Shown here: piece by piece, positions 32,816 to 44,375 of the stretch
Layout of the letters: every line of letters begins with the position of its first letter
Numbering within the stretch: position 1 is the stretch's first letter
DNA from: Diphasiastrum complanatum
Taxonomy: Eukaryota > Streptophyta > Lycopodiopsida > Lycopodiales > Lycopodiaceae
Reading direction: 5' to 3'
DNA: 64,000 bases
NCBI GenBank assembly: GCA_029204225.1
Contig: CM055104.1
Span: 23,484,285-23,548,284, forward strand
Program-made: the position numbers and the translations under genes
Notes under the pieces: generated by a model
Seen by the model: only the letters and a program-made list of their open reading frames with translations
Databases searched by the model: none
What the model was told of the DNA's origin: nothing

Positions 32816-35599
32816 AATTACCCCTAAAATCAAATCTCGAAAATGTTCTGCCCATCAGGCCTTACGATCTTTTCCAACTGATTTTTAGGATGACTACAGT
32901 TAGTTATCAGTTTGTTGTTCTTGGCTTTTGGTGCTCAATGGCTATATCAAAAAAACTTTTCCATTATAACTGGCCTAGAAAATTTCTAGTTACAGGCCAA
33001 TTTGACCCTAACTTGGCCAAAAAACTGTGAATTCTTGGACACAAATCACTAATTCACAGTTGCCCGTACAACAGTTTAGTAAAAAGGAAATTTATTTTCG
33101 ATCAAAAATGGCAATATATCACTTCTGGAATTCCATCGTGGAATTGAGTTATTTTGCCAACCAATTTGACCTATAAATTTCATTGTTCAAGAAGGACCTA
33201 ATAATAGGGTTAAACGAGTATTTCCTTTAATTAAACGGTTGCCTCTTTGCATCAATGGAATTCCAAACCATTTAATATAACATTATTATATGGTTTAACT
33301 AGCCGATTTGTCTCGGATGAGAGAGATCTGCAAATTATGGAGAAATGTCAAAATTTCCTCCAATTACCGGAACTTTCTAGTGATTGACCAAGTTTGCATA
33401 AGTAATCCCTCGCAAATTGACAAAGTGGTCAAAGTTACTAGGCGGGCTAACTCATTACCAGCAAAACATGGATTGTAGCAAAGTGCAACAAAAGAACAAA
33501 ATGCATATACCAATCCTATTATAATTTTGTAGGTGAAGGTCCTAGTCAACTGCTTGGAAAAAATTGAAGCCCAATATCAATGCAAAAACCAATTTGCAGA
33601 AATGGGAAAAAATAATAAATGAACATGAACACATCCTTCCTCTCCTTTGTTCCCCTTCAAACACTAACTGAACCTTATCGAAAGTAGATCATACTCTATA
33701 TGGGATCAACACACAAGTTTGTGTGATGCTTACCAATAGCATACTCCACTGTCTAGACAATATCATGACACTATCTAGTAAGCTCCCAACAGACTCGCCA
33801 AATTTGTTAGGCTTTTTTCTTACCATGGGATCAACATAGGGGAGGGAATAACTCAACAGGGGTGCAACCCTTTCAATATCGTGCTGCTACGAGGATGGTT
33901 GCACATGTCTCAAACTCAATTCTAGACTGGTGATTCCAGACATGTTTTATCAACCAAACCGTGCCTTCACAATTAATAGAGAGTTTCTAAGTCTCTAGAG
34001 TATAATTGATGAAGGGGTATACAATTATTCTCAATCTCATTCCTATCTCAATTACCTATGGAACTCCAGAGCTACTCTCCAATCATACTCATTGAAGATC
34101 TCTCCCAGAGTTATTTCTAGCATTTGTACTATTGGCTGAACCTGGTAATTGTAATGGAGCTTCTAGCGAGGGTTGTGTCACTTATACATAGTGGGTGGAT
34201 AAAACATCAGTAAGGCGCCATGATCTATCAACAGTGATTCGTGGACCTCAAAATAGCTATAGTCTCTACAATGTTGTAGTCTAATCAAGATGTCACCAGG
34301 GTATAGGTAGTGATATATCTCAGGAAAATAGAAATAGTGGCTCAAAATCCCCCCTCGGATCACTTGACAAACATCACCAAAAGACGATATGAAATCGAGA
34401 TCTGTCATACAGGTCTCCAACCTGCTTTAGGTAGCAAATTGTAGCAATACTTGAGATTTTTTTTCTCTAGTTGATGTGATACTGAAATGTCTACATTTTC
34501 ATCATGATTCTATCCTCTAGAATAGGATCAAGATTATGACATCTCTCGTTCTCCTCAGGTCTACGATGGGTAAAATGCAAGGTTCGGTCAATTCCATTAT
34601 CTCTTCGAGTCTCGCTGCTCCCAAAAGAGACACTATATGTTGACGATACATGATTTTCAACCCGACTAACAAGACGATATTCAAATGGGATGTATCAGTA
34701 TAAGGAATGTCAGGTCCTAGCAGGAGGTTTGGGTGGAACATCTTCCCCAAAGATAGCTCAGAATTTGTGATGCATGGAATATCTCTCCTATAATGATAGT
34801 TTCTCACTTTTTCAAAACACACCTCACTCTCTAGAAAAAGAATTAGAATTCGAATATCTCGAAAATGATGATAATTTATAATGGGCAAAATAAGAGGCTC
34901 CTAATCCTTTGTCGATATATCAATTTTGAACTAATCAGTATCCCGATGTTCAAATACGAGGTGTCAACATAGGGAATACTTGGTCCTATGGGAAGATTTA
35001 ACCGCAACATCGAAATGGTTTTCTAGAGTACTCTAAGCCATGTTCCCAGTAGTTTCCGCAATTTTCAACAAGGGTTGTAAACTTTGTCTTTCCACTCTCT
35101 AATGATTTAGTACTCTCATCTCTCTATGACAAATAATAGATTCTTCCATTGATAAAGAAAGGCGTACTTCAAGTGTAGGAGGTATTGTTCTTAGGTGCTC
35201 AAAATAGGACTCTGAAATGTGCTCTAATGACACTCACTAAGATCTTGAAGATATCTTAGAATTGGTCATTTCTTCATAGCAGTGAGTCTCTGTCACAAAA
35301 ATGAGTGTTTGAAGAACAAATGTTGTCAACGATGGATCAGTCATAAACTATGATGTCAAACTCCCTTTCAACGATGGCTCACTTCTTCATAGCTGGCAGC
35401 AGCAAAATAAAAACTTTATACCCAATTCTAAGGCTAATTTTATTTAGGAACTGTGTAGTTCTTTTTGGACGAACTGGGACCCCTTTGGCATGGGCTATAC
35501 TGGCCAAATCTGTGCCGGTCACATACTAATTTAATCAACTTATATTAGAAACCATACAAGATATTGCATAAAATTTTGAATATTAGCTCTTTGGCAAGG
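32816..35599. other. Non-coding stretch
   Basis: No supported gene. Two diverged copies of one segment lie at about 34670-34745 and 34945-35018 (GATATTCAAATGGGATGTATC versus GATGTTCAAATACGAGGTGTC), roughly 275 bp apart. A 123-aa ORF across the first copy (34517-34888) is unrecognised. Confidence 0.4.
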
Positions 35600-35864
35600 T
35601 GAATGCTACTTTGGTTGTTGCAAGATATAGAAGTCGCATCCACTTTGGTTGATCTAAATCAACAAGCAATCTTCACAGCCATACTGCTTCATGTGTAGCA
35701 TTGCTGAGTGCACGATATTCAGCTTCCGTCCAAGATGAGGCTATTGTAGGTTGTTTTTTTATGCTCCATGAAACTGTAGTTGTACCATAACTGAATATAT
35801 GACCACTGGTAGACACTACAACATTTTGGAGGTTTTCGATATTTTTTTTTCTTAAAGATCCCAA
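35600..35864 (-). pseudogene. Copia RNase H fragment
   Basis: The product reads GHIFSYGTTTVSWSIKKQPT then TEAEYRALSNATHEAVWL and a stop. WSxKKQ and TEAEYxAL are diagnostic of the copia RNase H C-terminal half. The rest of pol is absent. Stops follow after AVWL, although RLLVDLDQ continues in frame. Confidence 0.8.
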
Positions 35865-36105
35865 ACCTCGATATCTATGGTGTACACCTCGGAAAGAGAT
35901 CCTCGATAATTACTTAGGAATTTAGGCTTCTTCATCTCATTTTTGCTTTGTTTATAGCATGTATAAACCGAGGGATATATCAACGGATCTCAGTATATTC
36001 CTCTTAAAACGCACTTGGTGGTATATTTGTTTCGAAGGATATCCCTTGGTATATCTCTCTTAAAACGGCACCCTATTCCGAGGTTGCAAAATGGGAAAAA
36101 AAAAT

Positions 36106-36419
36106 TTAGGACAGAATGGAGCCAGTCCATTCTGCCCTAAAAATGGACTCCATCCAATCCCATGAGTCTTTTGCACCACTTCTTATGAAGTTGGTAAGCG
36201 AAATCATTTGTTCATAATTGATAAATAAAAAAATTGCAAACATCCATTTTCGAGCAAACTGCATATTGTCAGAGGGGACTGAAAACTCTCTATTCAACTG
36301 GTCAATGACATAGTTCTTGTCGTCATCACTTTGCTTGCGCCAGTCCTTGAAAATGTCGTTGTTGAAGACGACATGCGTGAGTTGCCTCATGCGAGTGATC
36401 ACACGACCAACGCGCTCAT
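36106..36419 (-). pseudogene. Unrecognised ORF interrupted by the gag-only element
   Basis: The product has NERVGRVITRMRQLTHVVFN, NDIFKDWRKQSDDDKNYVID and a C-terminus with LTNFIRSGAKDSWDWME. Length and tone resemble accessory ORFs of plant CACTA elements, but I cannot assign it. The element at 36420-40843 splits the frame: beyond the far target duplication the same minus frame continues at about 40849-40890 (HRFIDHRAHIVE). The pre-insertion ORF was therefore longer. Confidence 0.45.
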
Positions 36420-37120
36420 TGTGAAGAATTGCCAAAAATTGGCAAATCTAGCTTGATAAAAAACCATGTAGAATAGTGTAAATTGTGTACACAAGTGGGT
36501 CCCACACATGTGAGGCCATGATGCTACATGGGAAACCCATCCTAATGTAGGTTAGGTCAAGTCAAGAGAGTTGGTCATGTCTATTTGGTGGTCATCCCTA
36601 CTTTATAGGACCTACACCTAAGTTTAAGGTGAAAATTTGACCAACTAGCTACCTACCAAGCATAACTCTAGGAAATAGACTAGGGTTTCATTTTAAATCA
36701 AGGAGAGTGAGTTAACTTCCTTATTACATGCTGGAAATCCACCTAACTTCAAGAAGGAAGTCGAATTTGCTATGTATTCCCTCTCTCCATAGTGAGAAGC
36801 TAAAAATTTTTTGGAGCTCATTGGCAATCTCAAGCTAGTTCACTATGTACATTGAGTTTTTGTGATCCAAATGAAACCAAATCAATTTCTACTTGTTTCT
36901 CAGGTTGAAGGCCGTACTACAGCCTGTAGTACACACGTGTGGGCTCGGATTTCAATGTTTATCAATGCTTTTGATTGTTAATGCTTGTTGTTTGTCAAAT
37001 TGCCAATCTAGATCAACTTTTTTGTGTCTAGTTATTTGATAGATTGTTAAGCAAGCATCCAATCACTCTTGTGGATCTTTTGTAGATCCATTTATGGTCC
37101 TAAAGTATAGTACTTTCACA
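36420..37120 (+). repeat. 5' LTR of the gag-only element
   Basis: 701 bp with TG...CA ends and CTCAT flank. It contains AAATTGGCAAATCTAGCTTG near its start and CACACGTGTGG near 36944. Confidence 0.95.
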
Positions 37121-37133
37121 TGGTATCAGAGCC
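37121..37133 (+). other. PBS of the gag-only element
   Basis: TGGTATCAGAGCC immediately after the 5' LTR; initiator-Met tRNA type. Confidence 0.93.
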
Positions 37134-37925
37134 AAGTACAAGAGCATAAGCCATTGATCTAATGCAAATCCATTTTTAGCAAGTTTCGGTGCTAAAAACT
37201 AGTATTGAGAGGGCAAGCTAGAATCTTGATTTTGGTGAGGAGATTTGATCCCAAACTTGGTAGGGGTCCAAATCCGTACTGTCCACATGTGTGGGCACCG
37301 CTGAACCTACATTTAATGCATGGTATTCATTTGATCCAGAAAAATTCAATTTGTGAGCTGTTGGTGTAATTTTTAGTGGAGATCCTAGGATAATCTACCA
37401 AGATCATTTGCCATTGATTAGATTTGAATTTGTTTCATGGAATCTAATTAATCTAGGCTGAGTTCAAGTCCTATTAAGGTTAAAAACAGGTCTTGAAAGT
37501 ACACCAAGAAGGAAGAAAGAGATTAAGTCATTTTTTTGTCCAAAAATAGCCAGAATTGGCAAGATTTGATTGTAAGTAGATTTCACATCATCTTATCTTC
37601 ATTCCAACTTTGTGAGGGAGTGCTAGAACTGAGATTATAAGTCCATTTGTTGGATTAGAAATCTAATTTGAGTGAAAAACTACAAGAGAGAGACCTTAGT
37701 GAGTTTCTAGAGACAATCAAATCCATTTCTTGGCAAGATTTGTTTGAAAGTAGTTTTTATTTCATCTTATCTTCATTCCAGCTTTGTGAGGGAGTGATAG
37801 AACTGTGATTATGAGTCCATTTGTTGGATTAAAAATCAAATTTGAGTGAAACACTGCAAGTGTGAGACCTTTGTGAGTTTCAAGTCAATCAAATCTATTT
37901 CTTGTTTGTAGAAGTCACTAGTAAG

Positions 37926-39932
37926 ATGGGATCTGCTGGAGCATACCTTCTAGAAGCTAGTGAGAGGTTGAATTCTACAAATTATGCTATTTGAAAGGTT
38001 AGAATGGAGTCACTCTTAGTGCTCCAAGACCTTTATGAGTCTTGGGAGTCTTTAAAATCAGTCTATGAGTCTAGCAACACTTCTAGAGTTCTTATGCTTA
38101 GAAATCAAATTTTGCAAAGCATGAGGAGAAGTGAGGAGAGTGCACAGGATTATGTACTCAGAATCAAGTCTCTAAATAGGGAGTTGGCTTCCATTGGAGA
38201 GAAGATTCATGATGGAGAGCTTGTACAAATTGTCCTTAATGGTCTAGGAGATGACTTTGCAAATTTGGTCCAAAGTTTTGCCATCCAAGACACTTTGCCA
38301 ACTATAAAAAAACTTCACAGTGTATTAGTGGCTGAAGAGTGTAGGATGCTCCATGCAAAATCTAGGATGAGTTCCTTGTCATTGCAAGATGGTGATGAGA
38401 AAGCCAATTTCTCATTCAAGGGCAAAAAGAAGACCAATGGAAAGAAGAAGCATCCAAAGGAGGCCAAAGAAGAGGATGATGCATCAAGCTCAAAGGACAA
38501 GTCAGAACAAAAATGCTTCTTTTGTGGAAGGAAGGGGCATTATGCATCTGAATGCTACAAGAGGCTAAGAGCACAAGTGGAGGAGGACAAACAAGGAAAC
38601 CTTGCAAAGGAGGAGGAGGATGAAGTAGATGTATTCTTGATGGCATCTACATCCTCACCAACAAGCAATAGCAATTCAAGAGACAATTGGTGGATCGACA
38701 GTGGGGCTAGCTCTCACATGTCTTGTGAAAAGGACTTTTTCTCAACCTTACACTCTTTCAATGCTGCTAAAAAGTTTGTCTTTACTGCAAATGATGAAGA
38801 GTGTAGGATAGATGGTGTTGGCACCATCTCTTTGTGTCTAGAATCCTCAAAATGCATGGATCTAGAAAATGTCCTTTATGTACCATCAATCACCAAGAAT
38901 ATGCTTAGTGTTGGTTTACTCTTAGAAAGTGGTTTGGATGTCCACTTTAAGCATGGTGTTTGTTTCATCTTGAAGAATGATGTTTGCATTGCAAAGGGAT
39001 TTAAGCATGGAAGATTGTTTAAGTTGGAAGCTAGTGTTGCTTTTGAAAGAATGAGCTTGGCAAATGAGGAGATCACTCAAAAGGAGATCTTGGCAAAGTG
39101 TGACCTTGCTTGCATTGAGGAGGAGCATCAAAAGGAGGAAGATATTGAGGATCAGTCTCAAAGTATGAGAGTTCCAAGGGAGTCCTCAATGACAATGGCC
39201 GAGTCATCAAATTGCATGCAAATTGTCCATTCAAGTGTGCATCTTGCAAGGGTGGTGAGCATTGGAGAGTCTACTATCTTTGAATACTTTTTGGAAAGTA
39301 TTAGTAGATATGAGGTGACTTGTTTCTTACCTTTAAGATCCATGGTGTTTATTACTTTGTATGACAAGACAATGAAATGGGATGCTTTGAAATCTACATT
39401 TGTTGTTGATAAAGCAATTTCATTGGATAACTATTTTTGTAATAGTTTGAATAGAGTCATAAAAGATGAAACATCATTTGCTTTGAAAATCTTTGTGTCC
39501 ACATGCTTTGTGCATGATCATTCCAATGTAAGGACCAAAGATTATCCTATTTCAATGATAGGAATAATGGTAGTGTTTTGCTCTTCAAGTAGAGATTGTA
39601 GAATCTACTTGTTTTCAACCAAAGAATTTGTCAATGGTGGAAATGTGATCTTTCAAGAGTGGAAGATTTGTAAACTTGAAGAAGCACCTTTGGATCAACA
39701 CATTATTCAATTCATTGATGTTTTGGAGTCAAGTCAAGTGGAGGATCAAGCTCAAGACCCGAGGACTCCAAGAAGAATCTTGAGTATCAAGATGGAGCCA
39801 TCTAGGGTCAATCATATGGATCAAGCAAGACAAGTTGTCTTTGGCAACATTATTTATGCACTTAATATTTTCATTGATGTATCTTCAAGTGCACAAAATG
39901 CCTTGGAATCCATGGCTTGGCATGATGTTTAG
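37926..39932 (+). pseudogene. Gag-protease-degenerate integrase ORF of the non-autonomous element
   Basis: The natural start is ATG 37926 (MGSAGAYLLEASERLNSTNY). A TGA at 37992 replaces the Trp of the family motif NYSIWKVRMES; thereafter the frame is open for 642 codons from ATG 38004. Numbering from 38004: gag helices 1-125; zinc knuckle CFFCGRKGHYASEC 171-184; retropepsin WWIDSGASSHMS with Asp 232; protease C-terminus to about 340. A divergent integrase-like part follows: VHSSVHLARVVSIGES near 408-423, SRYEVTCFLPLRSMVF near 434-449, CFVHDHSNVRTKDYP near 501-515, GNVIFQEWK near 546-554. The catalytic Asp of HSDV is Ser, and the block carrying the other two acids is absent. No RT follows. This could be a gag/protease supplier or a parasite. 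Confidence 0.85.
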
Positions 39933-40142
39933 TTTTGAAGTGTGCTACATGTATATAGACACATTTATGGAACATCTTGTAAGGGATCCTCTAAGAGGTG
40001 GTGAAAGATCTTTCATGGACATCATTTGCTATTGGAGTCTCAAAAGTTCCTTCTTTGTAGCTGGATTATTTAGACACTTCTAAAAGCTTTCATTGATCTA
40101 TCAAGAGAGTTGTAAATAGATCAAGCTAATATTGAGGAGGAG

Positions 40143-40843
40143 TGTGAAGAATTGCCAAAAATTGGCAAATCTAGCTTGATCAAAAACCATGTAGAATAGT
40201 GTAGATTGTGTACACAAGTGGGTCCCACACATGTGAGGCCATGATGCTACATGGGAAACCCATCCTAATGTAGGTTAGGTCTAGTCAAGAGAGCTGGTCA
40301 TGTCTATTTGGTGGTCGTCCCTACTTTATAGGACCTACACCTAAGTGTAAGGTGAAAATTTGACCAACTAGCTACCTACCAAGCATAACTCTAGGAAATA
40401 GACTAGGGTTTCATTTTAGGTCAAGGAGAGTGAGTTAACTTCCTTATTACATGCTAGAAATCCACCTAACTTCAAGAAGGAAGTCAAATTTGCTATGTAT
40501 TCCCTCTCTCCATAGTGAGAAGATAAAATTTTTTTGGAGCTCATTGGCAATCTCAAGCTAGTTCACTATGTACATTGAGTTTTTGTGATCCAAATGAAAC
40601 CAAATCAATTTCTACTTGTTTCTCAGGTTGAAGGCCGTACTACAGCCTGTAGTACACACGTGTGGGCTCGTATTTCAATGTTTATCAATGCTTTTGATTG
40701 TTAATGCTTGTTGTTTGTCAAATTGCCAATCTAGATCAACTTTTTTGTGTCTAGTTTTTTGATAGATTGTTAAGCAAGCATCCAATCACTCTTGTGGATC
40801 TTTTGTAGATCCATTTATGGTCCTAAAGTACAGTACTTTCACA
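40143..40843 (+). repeat. 3' LTR of the gag-only element
   Basis: Same length as the 5' LTR, preceded by TTGAGGAGGAG, ends TTTCACA before the CTCAT target copy. Confidence 0.95.
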
Positions 40844-40899
40844 CTCATTCTCCACTATGTGAGCGCGGTGGTCTATAAATCTATGCTTTCTATGATCAA

Positions 40900-42655
40900 G
40901 AATGATAAGGCTATTGGCCTACCAAGATAACTTTCCAAAGATATCAAGCCATGTGAGGCTTGTGCTATTGCAAAATCACATAGAAAGCCATATCAAAAGT
41001 CTTCCATTAAGACTTCTCATCCTTTGGAATTGATTCACTCGGATGTTCATTTTCTTCCTCAAAAAGTATTGGTGGTGCAACTTGTTTTGTTACCTTCATT
41101 GATGATTTTACAAGATATACTTGGTTGTACCTTCTTTTTTCAAAAGCTATGGTGTTTGAACACTTCCTAGTTTTCAAAGCTTATGTTGAGAAATAATTTT
41201 CTTTCAAAGTTAAAGCTTTGAGATGTGATGGAGGAGGTGAATACATCTCCAACAAGTTCTATGATTATGTGAGGTTGAAGGGATTAAGAGAGAGTTTTCT
41301 TGTGCTTATAATCAATCTCAAAATGGAGTTGCCGAAATAAAAAATCGATCTCTATGTGAATGTGCTAAAGCAATTCGAGTTGAAACTTCTTTGCCTATTG
41401 AATATTGGGGAGAAGCAATTAATTGTGCAAATTATTTGTGCAATAGATTACCTCACAATGCACTTGCAGGAAGATCACCATGTGAAGTCTTGTTTAAGAA
41501 AAACCTGAGGTTGACCACCTTAGAGTTTTGGATGTGCTTGCTTTGTTCATGTACCTTTGGAAACAAGGAAAACAGATTATCCAAATTCAGTCAAAGGGAT
41601 CATGGTTGGATACTAATCCAACAAGAAGGCATACAAAGTTTATGTTCCCTCCCTCAATTACAATTGAGAGTAGCGATGTTATTTTTCATGAGAATAAAAA
41701 ATACATCTTTGATGAGGCCAAAATCAAAGATTCTCAAAAGGATTCTCCTATCATCACCCTTGAAGATTATCATGGAGAGATGGGGTCGAGAATTGAGGAG
41801 AAGCCACATTGAATTTTTTCACCAAGGAGATCACAAAGAGAAAGATCCGAGCCTAACATATGGAGATAAAGGCAAACAAGTGGAACTCAACTCCACTAAT
41901 TATGCATATTTTGTTTCACATGAAGAGCCAAAGGATGTATATGATGCACTCAACTCAAAAGAATGGTTTCTAGCCATGAAGGAGGAATATGATGCATTGA
42001 TTGTCAATAAGACATGGGAGCTTGTGGATCTTCCATCCAACAAGCACACTATTGGTTGCAAATGGGTTTTTCGAGTCAAATATAATCAAGGTGACACAAT
42101 CAACAAGTACAAAGCAAGACTTTGTGCAAAGAGTTTTGCTCAAGTTTATGGACTTGATTATGAGAAGACTTTTGCTCCTGTTGCAAAGATGGTATCAATT
42201 AGATCATCATTTCTATTGCTTATTTTTTCAAATGGCAAGTTTTTCAACTAGATGTCTCAGATACTTTTTTAAATGTATATCTAGAAGAAAAAAATTTATA
42301 TGGATCAACCCCTTGGGTTCATCCAAGACAAGACCAAAGTTTGTTTGCTCTTCAAAAGTCTTTATGAACTAAAGCAAGCACCAAGATCGTGGTATTCTCG
42401 ACTTAATACTTTTCTTATCTCACTAGGATTCAATCTTAGTAACTATGATCTTTCCTTGTATGTCAAGTTCTATGATAATGATATTGTCATTCTTCTCATT
42501 TATGTTGATGATATTATCCTAATATGAAGTTGTATCAATTTAGTTGAAGAAACCAAAATTGCACTTGGAAGAGAATTCAAGATGCAAGATCTTGGAAAAA
42601 TTCATTACATCTTAGGATTAGAGATTGACTTCCATAATAAGAAAGCTTTTGTTTG
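40900..42655 (+). pseudogene. Copia I integrase and reverse transcriptase remnant
   Basis: The pre-integrase end (CEACAIAKSHRKPYQ) and integrase start (LELIHSDVHFLP) lie near 40955-41050. CDGGGEYISNKF and NGVAE, with stops, lie near 41225-41335, then 41391 onward IEYWGEAINCANYLCNRLPH. RT is partly open from about 41900: GCKWVFRVKYN, YKARLCAKSFAQ, FAPVAKMVSIRS, then after breaks LYELKQAPRSWYSRLN and LLIYVDDIILI. The YVDD box is intact. The element ends at about 42655 at an inverted junction with copia J, so RNase H is lost. Confidence 0.85.
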
Positions 42656-43600
42656 TCACTATCGATGTACCATGCTCCATCCTTCTTGAAGGGTGTTGAA
42701 GAAAAGCTTGACACCATGAGGGATCCTTCTCCATCACTTGCAATAAAGTCTTCTTCTTTCTCATTAGAGAGATTTGCTTGTTTGAGTTGATTTTTCTTTT
42801 TGAAGCAATTAGAGGCATAGTGCCCCTTCTTGACACAAAAGAAACACTTGACTTTCTTCTTCTTGGTCTTGGAAGTAGAAGGATGAGTTGAGTCATCATC
42901 TTCTCCATCTTTGTCTTTGTCCTTGGCTTTGTGTTTGTTGAAAGTTTGAGAAAACTGGTTCTTGCTCCTCCCTTTATGTTTGTTCTTAAAAAAGAGAGCT
43001 TTGTCACTCCCAATATGCTCAAGTTTGTTCATCCTTAAAAATTTGTAGCTTTTCCTTGCTTTTTCAAAGATGAGAATTCCTTGAAGAGTCTCCAAATTGG
43101 GCAACTCCTCCTTTACGGCAAAAGATTGAACAAGATTATCATAGTCTTCTTTTAAGCCATTAAGAATGACTTGTACTAGTTCATATTGATTGATTGTGAC
43201 ACCAACACAAGCAAGCTCCCTATGAAGATCTTTTACTCTCAGAACATAATTTGATGCACTCTCCTCTTTGAAAACTTTAAAAAATCCGATTTCTTAGAGT
43301 GAGTATTCTAGAAGTGTTCTTAGTTTCATAGATTGACTTAGTGCATCCCAAGCTTCTTTAGCAGTGGTGCAAGATCCTATTTCTCTTAGAATCTCATTAA
43401 AGACATTCATTTTAATGAAGTGTAGAGCCATTCTAGCTCTCTTCCTATACTTTGGTATTTCAAGTTGTGCTTGAGGCTCCTCCTACCAAATACTATGTCC
43501 ATAACATCCTGGAGTATAAGAACAGACTCCATCCTAACCTTCCATATTGAATAATTGGAGGTACTTAGTCTTTCATTCTAAGAGATATCCTCCTACAGGT
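42655..43600 (-). pseudogene. Copia J gag and start of protease
   Basis: The gag N-terminal motif (ERLSTSNYSIWKVRMES type) is recoverable near 43590-43510 with frame changes. The open part 43104-42577 has a Lys-rich linker and a zinc knuckle CFFCVKKGHYASNC. It reaches the protease active site at GAWYIDS, where it is cut: the next residues (DKQKLSYYG) come from the opposite-strand copia I. Pol of J is missing. Gag and knuckle closely resemble those of the gag-only element at 36420. Confidence 0.85.
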
Positions 43601-44375
43601 GCTATATTGTGAAGACTTCTTGTTATTGGACAATTATATGTTTGAGCTTGTTCCAAACAGACTTGATGTTACTACTCTCTTTCACTATAGGAATTTTCAA
43701 GGGTGTGCTACCAATCCTATGTGAAAAACTTGCTACTGTATTTGAGATAGATCTCAAATATTTCACAAAACAAGATAATCTAGATCAGTCTCTCAAAATG
43801 AATTGAGGAGTATAGACAAGTTTTGATTCTACTTTTGGCACGTGTTAGATACTACAAAAGAAAACACTAATGATTCAAATAAGACTCAAAGTGTTCAGTA
43901 ACTCCAAACTTTGTCTTGATCTTCAGTTTCTTGTGTTGAATACTCAAAAACAATGGATTGTGAATCAAGCTAAATTGGATCAAATCAAAAAGTGGTCACT
44001 CGGATTTTGGACCTCTTCCTACTCTCTTTAAGAGCTTATAACTCTTGATAGACACATCAGATTGATTTGAGATCAATTGCAATGGAAAGTACACCTTATA
44101 AGCTTTCCATCAAGCTATAACATCAATATCTTTGGACCAATTATGAAGGAAATAAAGAGGTTTGAAAATCTCTGATTTTCACACGTGCGAAATTCTAGAA
44201 TTCTATACAATGTCAATTCTGATATGAAAATCTTGTTTCTATCCTCTTTGATCCAAACACTTTTCAAAAAAAGGTAAAGAAAAGTGATAAACAGCTTTTT
44301 TGCTTGAATTGGGCTCACAAATTCTTGCACAAACAGAGATAATAGCATGCAAAGCTTAATTTGGCTCTGATACCA
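43601..44375 (-). other. Copia J leader and PBS
   Basis: PBS GGCTCTGATACCA at 44363-44375 (minus strand TGGTATCAGAGCC). The leader contains a stem-loop ATGGAAAG/CTTTCCAT at 44082-44110. About 110 bp around it closely match the leader of the pol-less element near 30565-30680. The ORFs at 43609-43806 and 44115-44420 are not recognisable. Confidence 0.75.

Larger units (their letters stand above)
36420..40843 (+). mobile_element. Complete non-autonomous copia element with one gag-PR ORF (TR-GAG-like)
   Basis: LTRs at 36420-37120 and 40143-40843 (701 bp each) start TGTGAAGAATTGCC and end TTTCACA. The target duplication CTCAT is exact (36415-36419 and 40844-40848). PBS TGGTATCAGAGCC follows the 5' LTR, and TTGAGGAGGAG precedes the 3' LTR. 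By eye the LTRs differ at roughly 15 sites, mostly transitions, so the insertion is fairly recent. The interior encodes gag, protease and a degenerate integrase but no RT or RNase H. It must have been copied in trans, probably by the copia family whose gag it shares. Confidence 0.95.
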
